Below, piece after piece: positions 32,738-37,641 of a DNA stretch of 45,739 bases; the first letter of the stretch is position 1; the number at the start of each line of letters is the position of its first letter. The stretch is taken from the IMG/VR virus record IMGVR_UViG_3300025276_000059, positions 1-45,739 of that record, one strand, 5' to 3'. Origin of the DNA: a virus. Both the position numbers and the translations under genes were made by a program. The notes under the pieces are model-generated. The model had not been told where the DNA came from and did not search any database. It was given only the letters and a program-made list of their open reading frames with translations.

Positions 32738-32764
32738 GATTAAAACCGAGGAGCGATGCTCCCC
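32738..32764 (-). repeat. Start-associated element, copy 13 (before tRNA-like gene)
   Basis: GGTTTTAATC on the minus strand (32747-32738) preceded by a hairpin with stem GGAGC/GCTCC. It lies eight bases before the tRNA-like 5' end rather than before an ATG, the only such case. Confidence 0.75.
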
Positions 32765-32769
32765 TTATA

Positions 32770-32940
32770 CTATAATAAAAACCTCCACTTAAAGTGTTGA
32801 TTCATTTTCATGTTGAAGATCATCTCACCATAAATATCGGTTAGACTATTTTCACTCATGTACTTATACTTACCCGCTTTATACCCATAAGTATTAAACA
32901 CGTTAGTATCTCCAACTCTCCTTACCCATATAAGTAACAT
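32770..32940 (-). CDS. Array gene 12: small protein, unknown
   Basis: The start at ATG 32940 gives 56 residues beginning MLLIWVRRVGD; a longer frame from 32982 would begin inside the upstream hairpin and is rejected. The N-terminus is hydrophobic and the rest has several aromatic residues (YGYKAGKYKY). The start lies 14 bases after the GGTCTTAACC motif. Function unknown. Confidence 0.6.
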   Translation of the reverse strand: MLLIWVRRVGDTNVFNTYGYKAGKYKYMSENSLTDIYGEMIFNMKMNQHFKWRFLL

Positions 32941-32954
32941 ATACAAAATGTATT

Positions 32955-32984
32955 GGTTAAGACCGAATAGGCGAGTGCCCATTC
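32955..32984 (-). repeat. Start-associated element, copy 12
   Basis: GGTCTTAACC (32964-32955) preceded by an imperfect hairpin GAAT-GGC/GCC-ATTC with one mismatch and a four-base loop. Spacing to the ATG is 14. Confidence 0.8.
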
Positions 32985-33000
32985 ATTGTTGATTGAGATT

Positions 33001-33276
33001 TTACCACGCCATCATGGCGAGTCCTCGGTCAAAATCAAGGTACTCCTGGAAATTATTGACCGCTCCCAGGCTATCCATGTTAGGTACTAAAACACACGCA
33101 TTGACATTAGGGTTGTCATATGGTCGTCCATTACTATCCGACAATCCTTTACCAAAAGCAATTGCTCTTCTACGAGCTTGTGCTTTATTAATTGCGTTCA
33201 CGGTGTTACCACCACCACCTTCCCAAGCGAATGTGTACAACATCTCTCCTTGAGGGTTACGATACTTCTTTGGCAT
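33001..33276 (-). CDS. Array gene 11: basic hypothetical protein
   Basis: The 91-residue protein has FAWEGGGGNTVNAINKAQARRRAIAFGKG in the middle (Gly-rich then basic helix) and an acidic C-terminal part. The motif GGTCTTAACC lies 14 bases before its ATG, supporting the start. It may be a small nucleic acid or protein modifier, but no family was recognised. Confidence 0.65.
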   Translation of the reverse strand: MPKKYRNPQGEMLYTFAWEGGGGNTVNAINKAQARRRAIAFGKGLSDSNGRPYDNPNVNACVLVPNMDSLGAVNNFQEYLDFDRGLAMMAW

Positions 33277-33290
33277 AATTTATAATTAAA

Positions 33291-33319
33291 GGTTAAGACC
33301 GAAGTCGCTATGCGACTTC
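33291..33319 (-). repeat. Start-associated element, copy 11
   Basis: GGTCTTAACC (33300-33291) preceded by a perfect eight-pair hairpin GAAGTCGC/GCGACTTC with a three-base loop. Spacing to the ATG is 14. Confidence 0.85.
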
Positions 33320-33325
33320 TTTATG

Positions 33326-33490
33326 TTAAACAAGGTTGGTAGGTATTGCGTTATCTTCAGCCCATTGGCTTAAAAGACTTAACAATTTTTCAGGGCTTCC
33401 TTTAAAGTCCCCATCTCTACAAGTTATCATCCAAGTAGAGAGTTCATTTCTCACCTCTTCTAATGTTAGCACTCTTTCATTGTTTTTCAT
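33326..33490 (-). CDS. Array gene 10: small acidic protein
   Basis: The start at 33490 gives 54 residues (MKNNERVLTLEEVRNEL...), chosen because it lies 15 bases after GGTTTTAATC; the longer frame to 33517 runs into the repeat. The protein is helical and acidic, with Trp in STWMITC and LSQWAED. Function unknown. Confidence 0.65.
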   Translation of the reverse strand: MKNNERVLTLEEVRNELSTWMITCRDGDFKGSPEKLLSLLSQWAEDNAIPTNLV

Positions 33491-33505
33491 AAGACTTTTA
33501 TTTAT

Positions 33506-33535
33506 GATTAAAACCACCCCCTACTTATAGGAGGT
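33506..33535 (-). repeat. Start-associated element, copy 10
   Basis: GGTTTTAATC (33515-33506) preceded by an imperfect hairpin around CCTA/TAGG with flanking pairs. The 15-base spacer ATAAATAAAAGTCTT is identical to that of copy 9. Confidence 0.75.
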
Positions 33536-33550
33536 TTCTTTTTGGTTACA

Positions 33551-33754
33551 CTATAATATTTCAACAATCCTTGGGTCTACTTTGTCAAAGATAGAACCAT
33601 CTCTATATCTATCCATTTCATCCTCCGACCACCATACATTTATATAGCCTATGTTATTGATGTCAACTCTATAAACTTTTTTCACCTCATTGGTTTTTGG
33701 ATGTATTATAGTGTCACCACTTTGTAACTCGCATGTGTAAATAATTATTCTCAT
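33551..33754 (-). CDS. Array gene 9: small beta-rich protein
   Basis: The start at 33754 gives 67 residues (MRIIIYTCELQSGDTIIHP...), 15 bases after the conserved motif; the longer frame to 33829 overlaps the repeat and the next gene and is rejected. Sequence suggests a small beta-barrel-like domain (GDTIIHPKTNEVKKVYRV) with an acidic end. Function unknown. Confidence 0.65.
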   Translation of the reverse strand: MRIIIYTCELQSGDTIIHPKTNEVKKVYRVDINNIGYINVWWSEDEMDRYRDGSIFDKVDPRIVEIL

Positions 33755-33769
33755 AAGACTTTTATTTAT

Positions 33770-33798
33770 GGTTAAAACCATAGATGCAATGCACCTAT
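33770..33798 (-). repeat. Start-associated element, copy 9
   Basis: GGTTTTAACC (33779-33770) preceded by hairpin ATAG-TGC/GCA-CTAT with one A-C mismatch and a three-base loop. The hairpin overlaps the stop codon of the upstream gene and is nearly the same as that of copy 3. Confidence 0.85.
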
Positions 33799-33938
33799 AG
33801 GTCTTCAATGAATGTAGCATAAAGGTCATAGAGGTAATCCGTATCCTTTAGCTCTTCTTGGCTCAAGTTATGAGCGTTTACAAATCTCACGAATGCTATA
33901 CACAATTCAGGTGTATATTCCGAATGTAAATCTAACAT
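33795..33938 (-). CDS. Array gene 8: small acidic protein
   Basis: This frame of 47 residues starts at 33938, 14 bases after GGTCTTAACC, and ends with TAG inside the next hairpin. It is acidic and helical (SQEELKDTDYLYDLYATFIEDL). Without the repeat to mark its start it would be easy to miss. Function unknown. Confidence 0.65.
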   Translation of the reverse strand: MLDLHSEYTPELCIAFVRFVNAHNLSQEELKDTDYLYDLYATFIEDL

Positions 33939-33952
33939 AGTTATATAATTTT

Positions 33953-33977
33953 GGTTAAGACCACCGACCAAAGTCGG
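33953..33977 (-). repeat. Start-associated element, copy 8
   Basis: GGTCTTAACC (33962-33953) preceded by CCGAC-TTTG-GTCGG read on the minus strand, a five-pair stem with a C(UUUG)G tetraloop. Spacing to the ATG is 14. Confidence 0.85.
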
Positions 33978-33989
33978 GGTTGTTTTCTA

Positions 33990-34319
33990 TTACTTCTCAT
34001 TGATACGTTCACATGCTTTTTCAAGCATCTCCTCTTGAACTTCGTTAATGAAATTCATTCTCACATGTAGAGGCATCATCAAATCCATAAGGTTAGACAC
34101 ATAGCTATTACATAGCCCACCAAACTCGTTGAAATCATAGAATTCATGAATCAAATCTACTAGCGATTCTTTAGTGATCTTATCGTCTAGCAATAATTGC
34201 TCGGATACGTGGTCGTGGAATGAGATGTCATTCTCCATAGCATTCTCAATATCCCACACACCATTCATCACAACTTGTAATTTCAATGAGTTAATCAATG
34301 ATTCGTTAATTGTTTTCAT
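33990..34319 (-). CDS. Array gene 7: acidic helical protein
   Basis: The 109-residue protein is acidic and helical throughout (NESLINSLKLQVVMNGVW, then ESLVDLIHEFYDF, ending EKACERINEK). The start lies 15 bases after GGTCTTAACC. The segment DFNEFGGLCNSY resembles SEFGGDCNPDG in array gene 6, a possible shared short motif. Function unknown. Confidence 0.7.
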   Translation of the reverse strand: MKTINESLINSLKLQVVMNGVWDIENAMENDISFHDHVSEQLLLDDKITKESLVDLIHEFYDFNEFGGLCNSYVSNLMDLMMPLHVRMNFINEVQEEMLEKACERINEK

Positions 34320-34334
34320 ATAACATATAATTTT

Positions 34335-34361
34335 GGTTAAGACCTAGGTGCTATGCACCTT
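34335..34361 (-). repeat. Start-associated element, copy 7
   Basis: GGTCTTAACC (34344-34335) preceded by AGGTGC/GCACCT with a three-base loop, the same stem as copies 9 and 3. The stem overlaps the end of array gene 6. Spacer AAAATTATATGTTAT. Confidence 0.85.
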
Positions 34362-34617
34362 GGTATTCAAAAAACATACTTGCATATTCATCAAGTCGTT
34401 CTCTTGTTACTAATACTCCATCGGGATTGCAATCTCCACCAAACTCACTAAAGCACTCCGCTCTCATGATTGTGATTAAGTCGTTCTTAGCACCTTTGAT
34501 TTTCTCATCGTTTGCTAGTTCAATCAATCGGTTGAAGGTGTGTTGTAATTCATAGGTGTTGTCAATCCATATAGCAACACTCCAAGCCTCATAAGAGGTG
34601 TATCCATTGTAAGACAT
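34351..34617 (-). CDS. Array gene 6: phage protein with NGYTSYEAWSVAIWI N-terminus
   Basis: The 88-residue acidic protein begins MSYNGYTSYEAWSVAIWIDN, a pattern (Y-x-N/S-Y-E-x-W-x-V-A-x-W) seen in small proteins of many unrelated phages, so it belongs to a widespread but uncharacterised family. The rest is helical. Its start lies 13 bases after the conserved decamer. Presence in diverse phages suggests a general host-interaction role (inference). Confidence 0.75.
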   Translation of the reverse strand: MSYNGYTSYEAWSVAIWIDNTYELQHTFNRLIELANDEKIKGAKNDLITIMRAECFSEFGGDCNPDGVLVTRERLDEYASMFFEYQGA

Positions 34618-34630
34618 AATAAAATATTTA

Positions 34631-34660
34631 GGTTAAGACCGAGAGACTTAGAGCCTCTCC
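34631..34660 (-). repeat. Start-associated element, copy 6
   Basis: GGTCTTAACC (34640-34631) preceded by GAGAG/CTCTC plus an inner pair across an A-C mismatch. Spacer to the ATG is 13, the shortest in the array. Confidence 0.8.
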
Positions 34661-34848
34661 TTGCAATAGCGAACCGCTACTTGTTCACGAATTTGAGACT
34701 TGCTCAATGCGTGGAGTTGGTCGTAGTTCATACCCCAAATCTCTTGAGTAACTACATTCTTGTGAGCCTCAAAGAAACTAGGGTAGTTGACAAATTCACT
34801 ACCATCTCTCATTAGCCAATTGTGGTGATAATACTTCTTCTTTTCCAT
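34648..34848 (-). CDS. Array gene 5: small basic protein
   Basis: The 66-residue protein starts MEKKKYYHHNWLMRDGSEF and is basic and rich in aromatic residues and His, ending in a helical basic segment (QIREQVAVRYCKERL). Its start lies 14 bases after the GGTTTTAACC motif. Function unknown. Confidence 0.65.
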   Translation of the reverse strand: MEKKKYYHHNWLMRDGSEFVNYPSFFEAHKNVVTQEIWGMNYDQLHALSKSQIREQVAVRYCKERL

Positions 34849-34862
34849 AAGACATATAGATT

Positions 34863-34886
34863 GGTTAAAACCCCACCCGAAGGTGG
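34863..34886 (-). repeat. Start-associated element, copy 5
   Basis: GGTTTTAACC (34872-34863) preceded, on the minus strand, by CCACC-TTCG-GGTGG, a stable C(UUCG)G tetraloop hairpin. Spacing to the ATG is 14. Confidence 0.85.
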
Positions 34887-34898
34887 TTCACGGTGAAG

Positions 34899-34914
34899 TC
34901 CAGGATTACCTGGA
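34899..34914 (-). promoter_or_regulatory. Extra hairpin after array gene 4
   Basis: TCCAGG (34899-34904) pairs with CCTGGA (34909-34914) around a four-base loop, just downstream of the stop of the gene at 34917-35204. Only this junction has two hairpins. No U run follows. Confidence 0.6.
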
Positions 34915-34916
34915 TT

Positions 34917-35204
34917 TTAGAATAAATTACTAGACGTTACGCGCCTACTATACACGCTACCCTTGATAGCTAACAATACACCATCAAAGATTTTTTGATT
35001 GGTATTGTATTCAAAGATGTTGTCGGGTAATAAGTCATTACTTCTCCACCCACATTGTAAGTTTGAAAGTGAATGAGCCATCCTCGTTTTAGGGTCTACT
35101 AGTGAGTAGCTAACACTTCCTAAATCCGTATTGATGTACACATTCAAAGTTAGTTTGTTGTGTAAATCATCACTAAACTTGACTTGAGCAATTAATCTTT
35201 TCAT
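34917..35204 (-). CDS. Array gene 4: beta-rich protein, unknown
   Basis: The start at 35204 gives 95 residues (MKRLIAQVKFSDDL...), 15 bases after GGTTTTAACC; the longer frame to 35234 runs through the repeat and is rejected. The protein looks beta-rich (KLTLNVYINTDLGSVSYSLVD) with one Cys. Function unknown. Confidence 0.65.
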   Translation of the reverse strand: MKRLIAQVKFSDDLHNKLTLNVYINTDLGSVSYSLVDPKTRMAHSLSNLQCGWRSNDLLPDNIFEYNTNQKIFDGVLLAIKGSVYSRRVTSSNLF

Positions 35205-35219
35205 AAGACATATAATTTT

Positions 35220-35244
35220 GGTTAAAACCCCCACCTAAGTGGAG
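35220..35244 (-). repeat. Start-associated element, copy 4
   Basis: GGTTTTAACC (35229-35220) preceded on the minus strand by CCAC-TTAG-GTGG, a C(UUAG)G tetraloop hairpin. Spacer AAAATTATATGTCTT. Confidence 0.85.
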
Positions 35245-35255
35245 TTGATTGAGAA

Positions 35256-35681
35256 TTAATCATCGCATCCGCAATCCCAACATAATCCGTTGTTTAGCAT
35301 TGATGAAGGTAGCACCTTGCGACACGTCTCTCCTTCACAAGTAGATTCGGATTCTTCACTTAATTCAACATCTATTGCACCAAGTATTGAATCTAATTCA
35401 TCCCTCAATTCATGTATGTGTTTGATTTGATTATTCACATAGAGAGGTTCATCATACTTAATAATCTCCAAGGCAATCATGTTGAAGTGTTCACCGCCTT
35501 CATCATCCGTTGCATTAGGGCAATAGACTACGAACCATGTGTCATCATCAATGCTAAAGAATTGATTGTTACACGGCGAATTGTAATCCAACGTACCGCT
35601 AGAGGACATACTTCTATCGGATTCAATAGCGCTTACAATTTTATTCATAAGCACGTCTTGCACTTTAATAGGTAAATACAT
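35256..35681 (-). CDS. Array gene 3: acidic protein with C-terminal Cys cluster
   Basis: The 141-residue protein is the largest of the array. It is acidic, with a mixed N-terminal part (DDDTWFVVYCP, HFNMIALEIIKYDEP) and a C-terminal cluster of cysteines in CEGETC and CWDCGC, a likely zinc-binding knuckle. The start lies 16 bases after the conserved decamer. It could interact with nucleic acid or a host protein; no family was recognised. Confidence 0.7.
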   Translation of the reverse strand: MYLPIKVQDVLMNKIVSAIESDRSMSSSGTLDYNSPCNNQFFSIDDDTWFVVYCPNATDDEGGEHFNMIALEIIKYDEPLYVNNQIKHIHELRDELDSILGAIDVELSEESESTCEGETCRKVLPSSMLNNGLCWDCGCDD

Positions 35682-35697
35682 AAAGCATATAATTTTA

Positions 35698-35725
35698 GGT
35701 TAAAACCATAGGTGCAATGCACCTA
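35698..35725 (-). repeat. Start-associated element, copy 3
   Basis: GGTTTTAACC (35707-35698) preceded by TAGGTGC/GCACCTA, a perfect seven-pair stem with a three-base loop. The 16-base spacer TAAAATTATATGCTTT is identical to that of copy 2. Confidence 0.9.
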
Positions 35726-35733
35726 CTAGTCTA

Positions 35734-35931
35734 CTAGGCTAAAGAGAATACGTGGTCAAACTCCAACATAGTTTTGTTGGTTACCGATTTATTTTTGTTC
35801 GCCTCTATCAAAAGATTTGTGATAGCATCTTGCAAAGCGAATAGAGTGTCTTGGTCAAGCATATCGGAATACAATAGTCCACTTTCATTTGCGATTAGTG
35901 CTAATTTTTTAGCGAATTGATTGGTTGTCAT
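35734..35931 (-). CDS. Array gene 2: helical protein, unknown
   Basis: The 65-residue protein is helical (NQFAKKLALIANESGLL, then ALQDAITNLLIEANKNK) and close to neutral. Its start lies 16 bases after GGTCTTAACC. Function unknown. Confidence 0.65.
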   Translation of the reverse strand: MTTNQFAKKLALIANESGLLYSDMLDQDTLFALQDAITNLLIEANKNKSVTNKTMLEFDHVFSLA

Positions 35932-35947
35932 AAAGCATATAATTTTA

Positions 35948-35971
35948 GGTTAAGACCCCCACCGAAGTGGG
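35948..35971 (-). repeat. Start-associated element, copy 2
   Basis: GGTCTTAACC (35957-35948) preceded on the minus strand by CCCAC-TTCG-GTGGG, a perfect five-pair stem closed by a C(UUCG)G tetraloop. Spacer identical to copy 3. Confidence 0.9.
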
Positions 35972-35976
35972 TTGGT

Positions 35977-36240
35977 TTAGTATCCATGCTCAAGAACATA
36001 GTTATCCAATACCTCAATGAGATAATCCCCATTGGTAGTATTGAAGTAATCCGAATCATCGCCACGCTCATTCCAAACAAAAGTGAATATCTTCTTACCC
36101 TCATCTAATACAACTACCGCTATATTATCATGTCCTACTTGTAACGTCAAAACAATATTGCCTTCATGATTGAAGTGCATATCATACTCACCTAAAGGAA
36201 ATCCTACACCTTCAAGTTGCAAAAAGAATTTAGTAATCAT
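35977..36240 (-). CDS. Array gene 1: acidic beta-rich protein, first early gene
   Basis: The 87-residue protein is the first gene read from the early promoter. It is acidic and beta-rich (GNIVLTLQVGHDNIAVVVLDEGKKIFTFVWNE). The start lies 15 bases after GGTTTTAACC. As the first product after infection it is a good candidate for a host-takeover or counter-defence protein (inference). No family recognised. Confidence 0.7.
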   Translation of the reverse strand: MITKFFLQLEGVGFPLGEYDMHFNHEGNIVLTLQVGHDNIAVVVLDEGKKIFTFVWNERGDDSDYFNTTNGDYLIEVLDNYVLEHGY

Positions 36241-36255
36241 AACATATATTTAATT

Positions 36256-36291
36256 GGTTAAAACCAAGCACCCACGATTAAGTGAATGCTT
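36256..36291 (-). repeat. Start-associated element, copy 1 (first in array)
   Basis: GGTTTTAACC (36265-36256) preceded by a larger hairpin, AAGCA/TGCTT with inner CAC/GTG. It lies at the end of the long early leader. Spacing to the ATG is 15. Confidence 0.8.
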
Positions 36292-36380
36292 AGTTGGTTT
36301 CGGCTAATTTGTTAATGTAGGCTCTACTAGAATACCCTTAACGACCACAATAACCCCCTTCAAGCCACTCACTAAAGAGT

Positions 36381-36393
36381 ACGCAAAATGCGT
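36381..36393 (-). promoter_or_regulatory. Leader hairpin ACGCA/TGCGT
   Basis: A perfect five-pair stem with a three-base loop inside the early leader, between the promoter and the first array gene. No U run follows on the minus strand. Confidence 0.45.
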
Positions 36394-36489
36394 TCATCAG
36401 TTAACCTTGGGGTGTGGCGCAACTTACTTTGTGATGACATATTACTAGGGTCTACTACTTCTTCAACCTCAACTTTCATAGCATATCGT

Positions 36490-36505
36490 GTGGTACACGT
36501 ACCAC
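36490..36505 (-). promoter_or_regulatory. Leader palindrome GTGGTAC-AC-GTACCAC
   Basis: A seven-base inverted repeat with a two-base centre. It may be an RNA hairpin in the leader or a DNA operator about 80 bases downstream of the early promoter. Confidence 0.45.
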
Positions 36506-36512
36506 CAAAGAG

Positions 36513-36539
36513 TGCAACCCCCGAAGGGGTAGCGTTGCA
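36513..36539 (-). promoter_or_regulatory. Leader hairpin with UUCG tetraloop
   Basis: On the minus strand TGCAAC pairs with GTTGCA and an inner CCCC-TTCG-GGGG closes on a C(UUCG)G tetraloop, with a four-base bulge. This strand-specific stable loop, also used in array copies 2 and 5, indicates that the leader acts as structured RNA. Confidence 0.6.
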
Positions 36540-36582
36540 TTTACCAACAAACAAAGAACGTGTGTCGTTCCGAAGAACTTAA

Positions 36583-36614
36583 CAAAGGTAATGGTATCCA
36601 CACCATATATGCAA
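36583..36614 (-). promoter_or_regulatory. Early leftward promoter (TTG-N21-TACCTTTG)
   Basis: On the minus strand TTG (36614-36612) and TACCTTTG (36590-36583) are separated by 21 bases, matching the Bacteroidota consensus. No other consensus minus-strand promoter was found in this intergenic region. A transcript would begin near 36576 and run about 335 bases before the first array gene. GTATCCACA (36594-36602), one mismatch from a DnaA box, lies between the two promoter elements. Confidence 0.75.
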
Positions 36615-37396
36615 ACCATAGTTGACTATAGTGTTGAGGCACACTATTGATTTCTACCGCTAAAGCCCTGGAGATTAAAGAGTTAAGCGCCCTATAGTTT
36701 ATTTCACTTTAAGTATACATTTGACATTATATACCTAGAGCCTAACATTATGATAGGAGTATGATACTAGTAAACAATGCATACCCATCGTAAGGAGTTC
36801 ACGGTGAGGAGTTTAAGTATGGTGAGTTCAAGGGGGGATTGTTGTCACACCAACTAAGACTCTGGTTTTTAATGAGTTAGGTGTAGCGAGTTGAGGTGAT
36901 TGTATTATGTATATGGTGTAGATCACTCTATACTAGTGAGTTAGCCCCCAAGAGGTGAAGTAAACCTTGAAATGTTTGGGGTTAAAGTCCTGGAAATGAG
37001 GGGGTTGGGTCTAGGATTCCGTTTTGGGTTCGGGTCGCACGCGTTGTTATTATACTATAATCCCCCAGGTACGTAGAACTCATATTTTATTATATCCCCT
37101 AAAGCATGGACTATCATTGAGATAGCGGAGTTTAGTTAAAGTGATACTTTAAGTGTTTAAGATCCTGGAGGGTGTTTTGAGCGGTACTAAAAGAATAGGG
37201 TGCAAAATGAATTCAATGCGCCCGTATACAACTACTGTTGTGTTTGATAAAGAGAGTAAGTAAGTTTATGTGTGTTTCATCTTACTTTTTTGAAAGATAT
37301 GTTTTCTTTCTTAAAAGCGAAGGTACAACTTTTTAAGGACAATGTCAATAGTAAAGTACTGCTTTAAGTTAGGTTATGTAGTGTTCTGATTATCAG
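36615..37396. other. Non-coding region, candidate origin
   Basis: About 780 bases without a convincing gene on either strand, between the early leftward promoter and the late rightward promoter. It holds six GAGTT repeats at 36795, 36809, 36824, 36874, 36888 and 36938 (intervals 14, 15, 50, 14, 50), two of them linked to GGTGAG (36803, 36821), and an AT-rich stretch around 37080-37096. Repeats plus a divergent position suggest an origin of replication or a regulator-binding region. Function is inferred only from pattern and position. Confidence 0.5.
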
Positions 37397-37404
37397 TATA
37401 TTTG
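37397..37404 (+). promoter_or_regulatory. Late rightward promoter element (TATATTTG)
   Basis: TATATTTG lies six bases before the ATG at 37411 and opens the packaging-gene block. No clear TTG is seen about 20 bases upstream, so it may need a phage factor (inference). Confidence 0.6.
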
Positions 37405-37410
37405 CGTTAT

Positions 37411-37641
37411 ATGAAGGCAAGAAAAAGTACATCACAGTTCTATAAGGACAACCCTGAGTCGGCAGAAAAGCGTAGAAAAGCCCAGCGTAAGATCAATAGA
37501 CGACCAGAGAAGAGGAAGTATCGTGCCGAGCTTGTTAAGAAGCGTAGAGATGCTGGGCGTTATGGTAATGGTGATGGAATGGATTATGACCATACTGAGA
37601 AGAAGTTTATAACTGCTAAAAAGAATAGGAGCAAGAAATGA
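37411..37641 (+). CDS. Small basic phage protein with YGNGDG-DxDH motif
   Basis: The start at ATG 37411 gives 76 residues; an upstream TTG lies inside the promoter. The protein is very basic with a Lys/Arg-rich helix (RRKAQRKINRRPEKRKYR) and the conserved end RYGNGDGMDYDH followed by a NR pair, a combination seen in small proteins next to packaging genes in marine phages. The Asp-His and Asn could be a reduced HNH-like site, but that is speculative. It overlaps the next gene by four bases. Confidence 0.7.
   Translation: MKARKSTSQFYKDNPESAEKRRKAQRKINRRPEKRKYRAELVKKRRDAGRYGNGDGMDYDHTEKKFITAKKNRSKK

Noticed and set aside
32739-36265. Palindromic DNA operator reading of GGTTTTAACC
   Set aside because: The fourth base is C in about half the copies (GGTCTTAACC), which breaks the symmetry, so two-fold binding is not the conserved feature. 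Not fully excluded.
32738-36291. CRISPR array interpretation of the repeated motif
   Set aside because: The repeat unit is only about 10 bases plus a variable hairpin, intervals are gene-sized, and each copy is fixed to a start codon. No spacer-like units or cas genes are present.
32738-36291. Rho-independent terminators at every array junction
   Set aside because: The hairpins are followed by GGTYTTAAYC rather than a U run, so simple intrinsic termination is unlikely.
36372-36582. Short frames on both strands in the early leader
   Set aside because: They need TTG starts or overlap strong hairpins, and show no domain or composition bias. The region looks like structured leader RNA.
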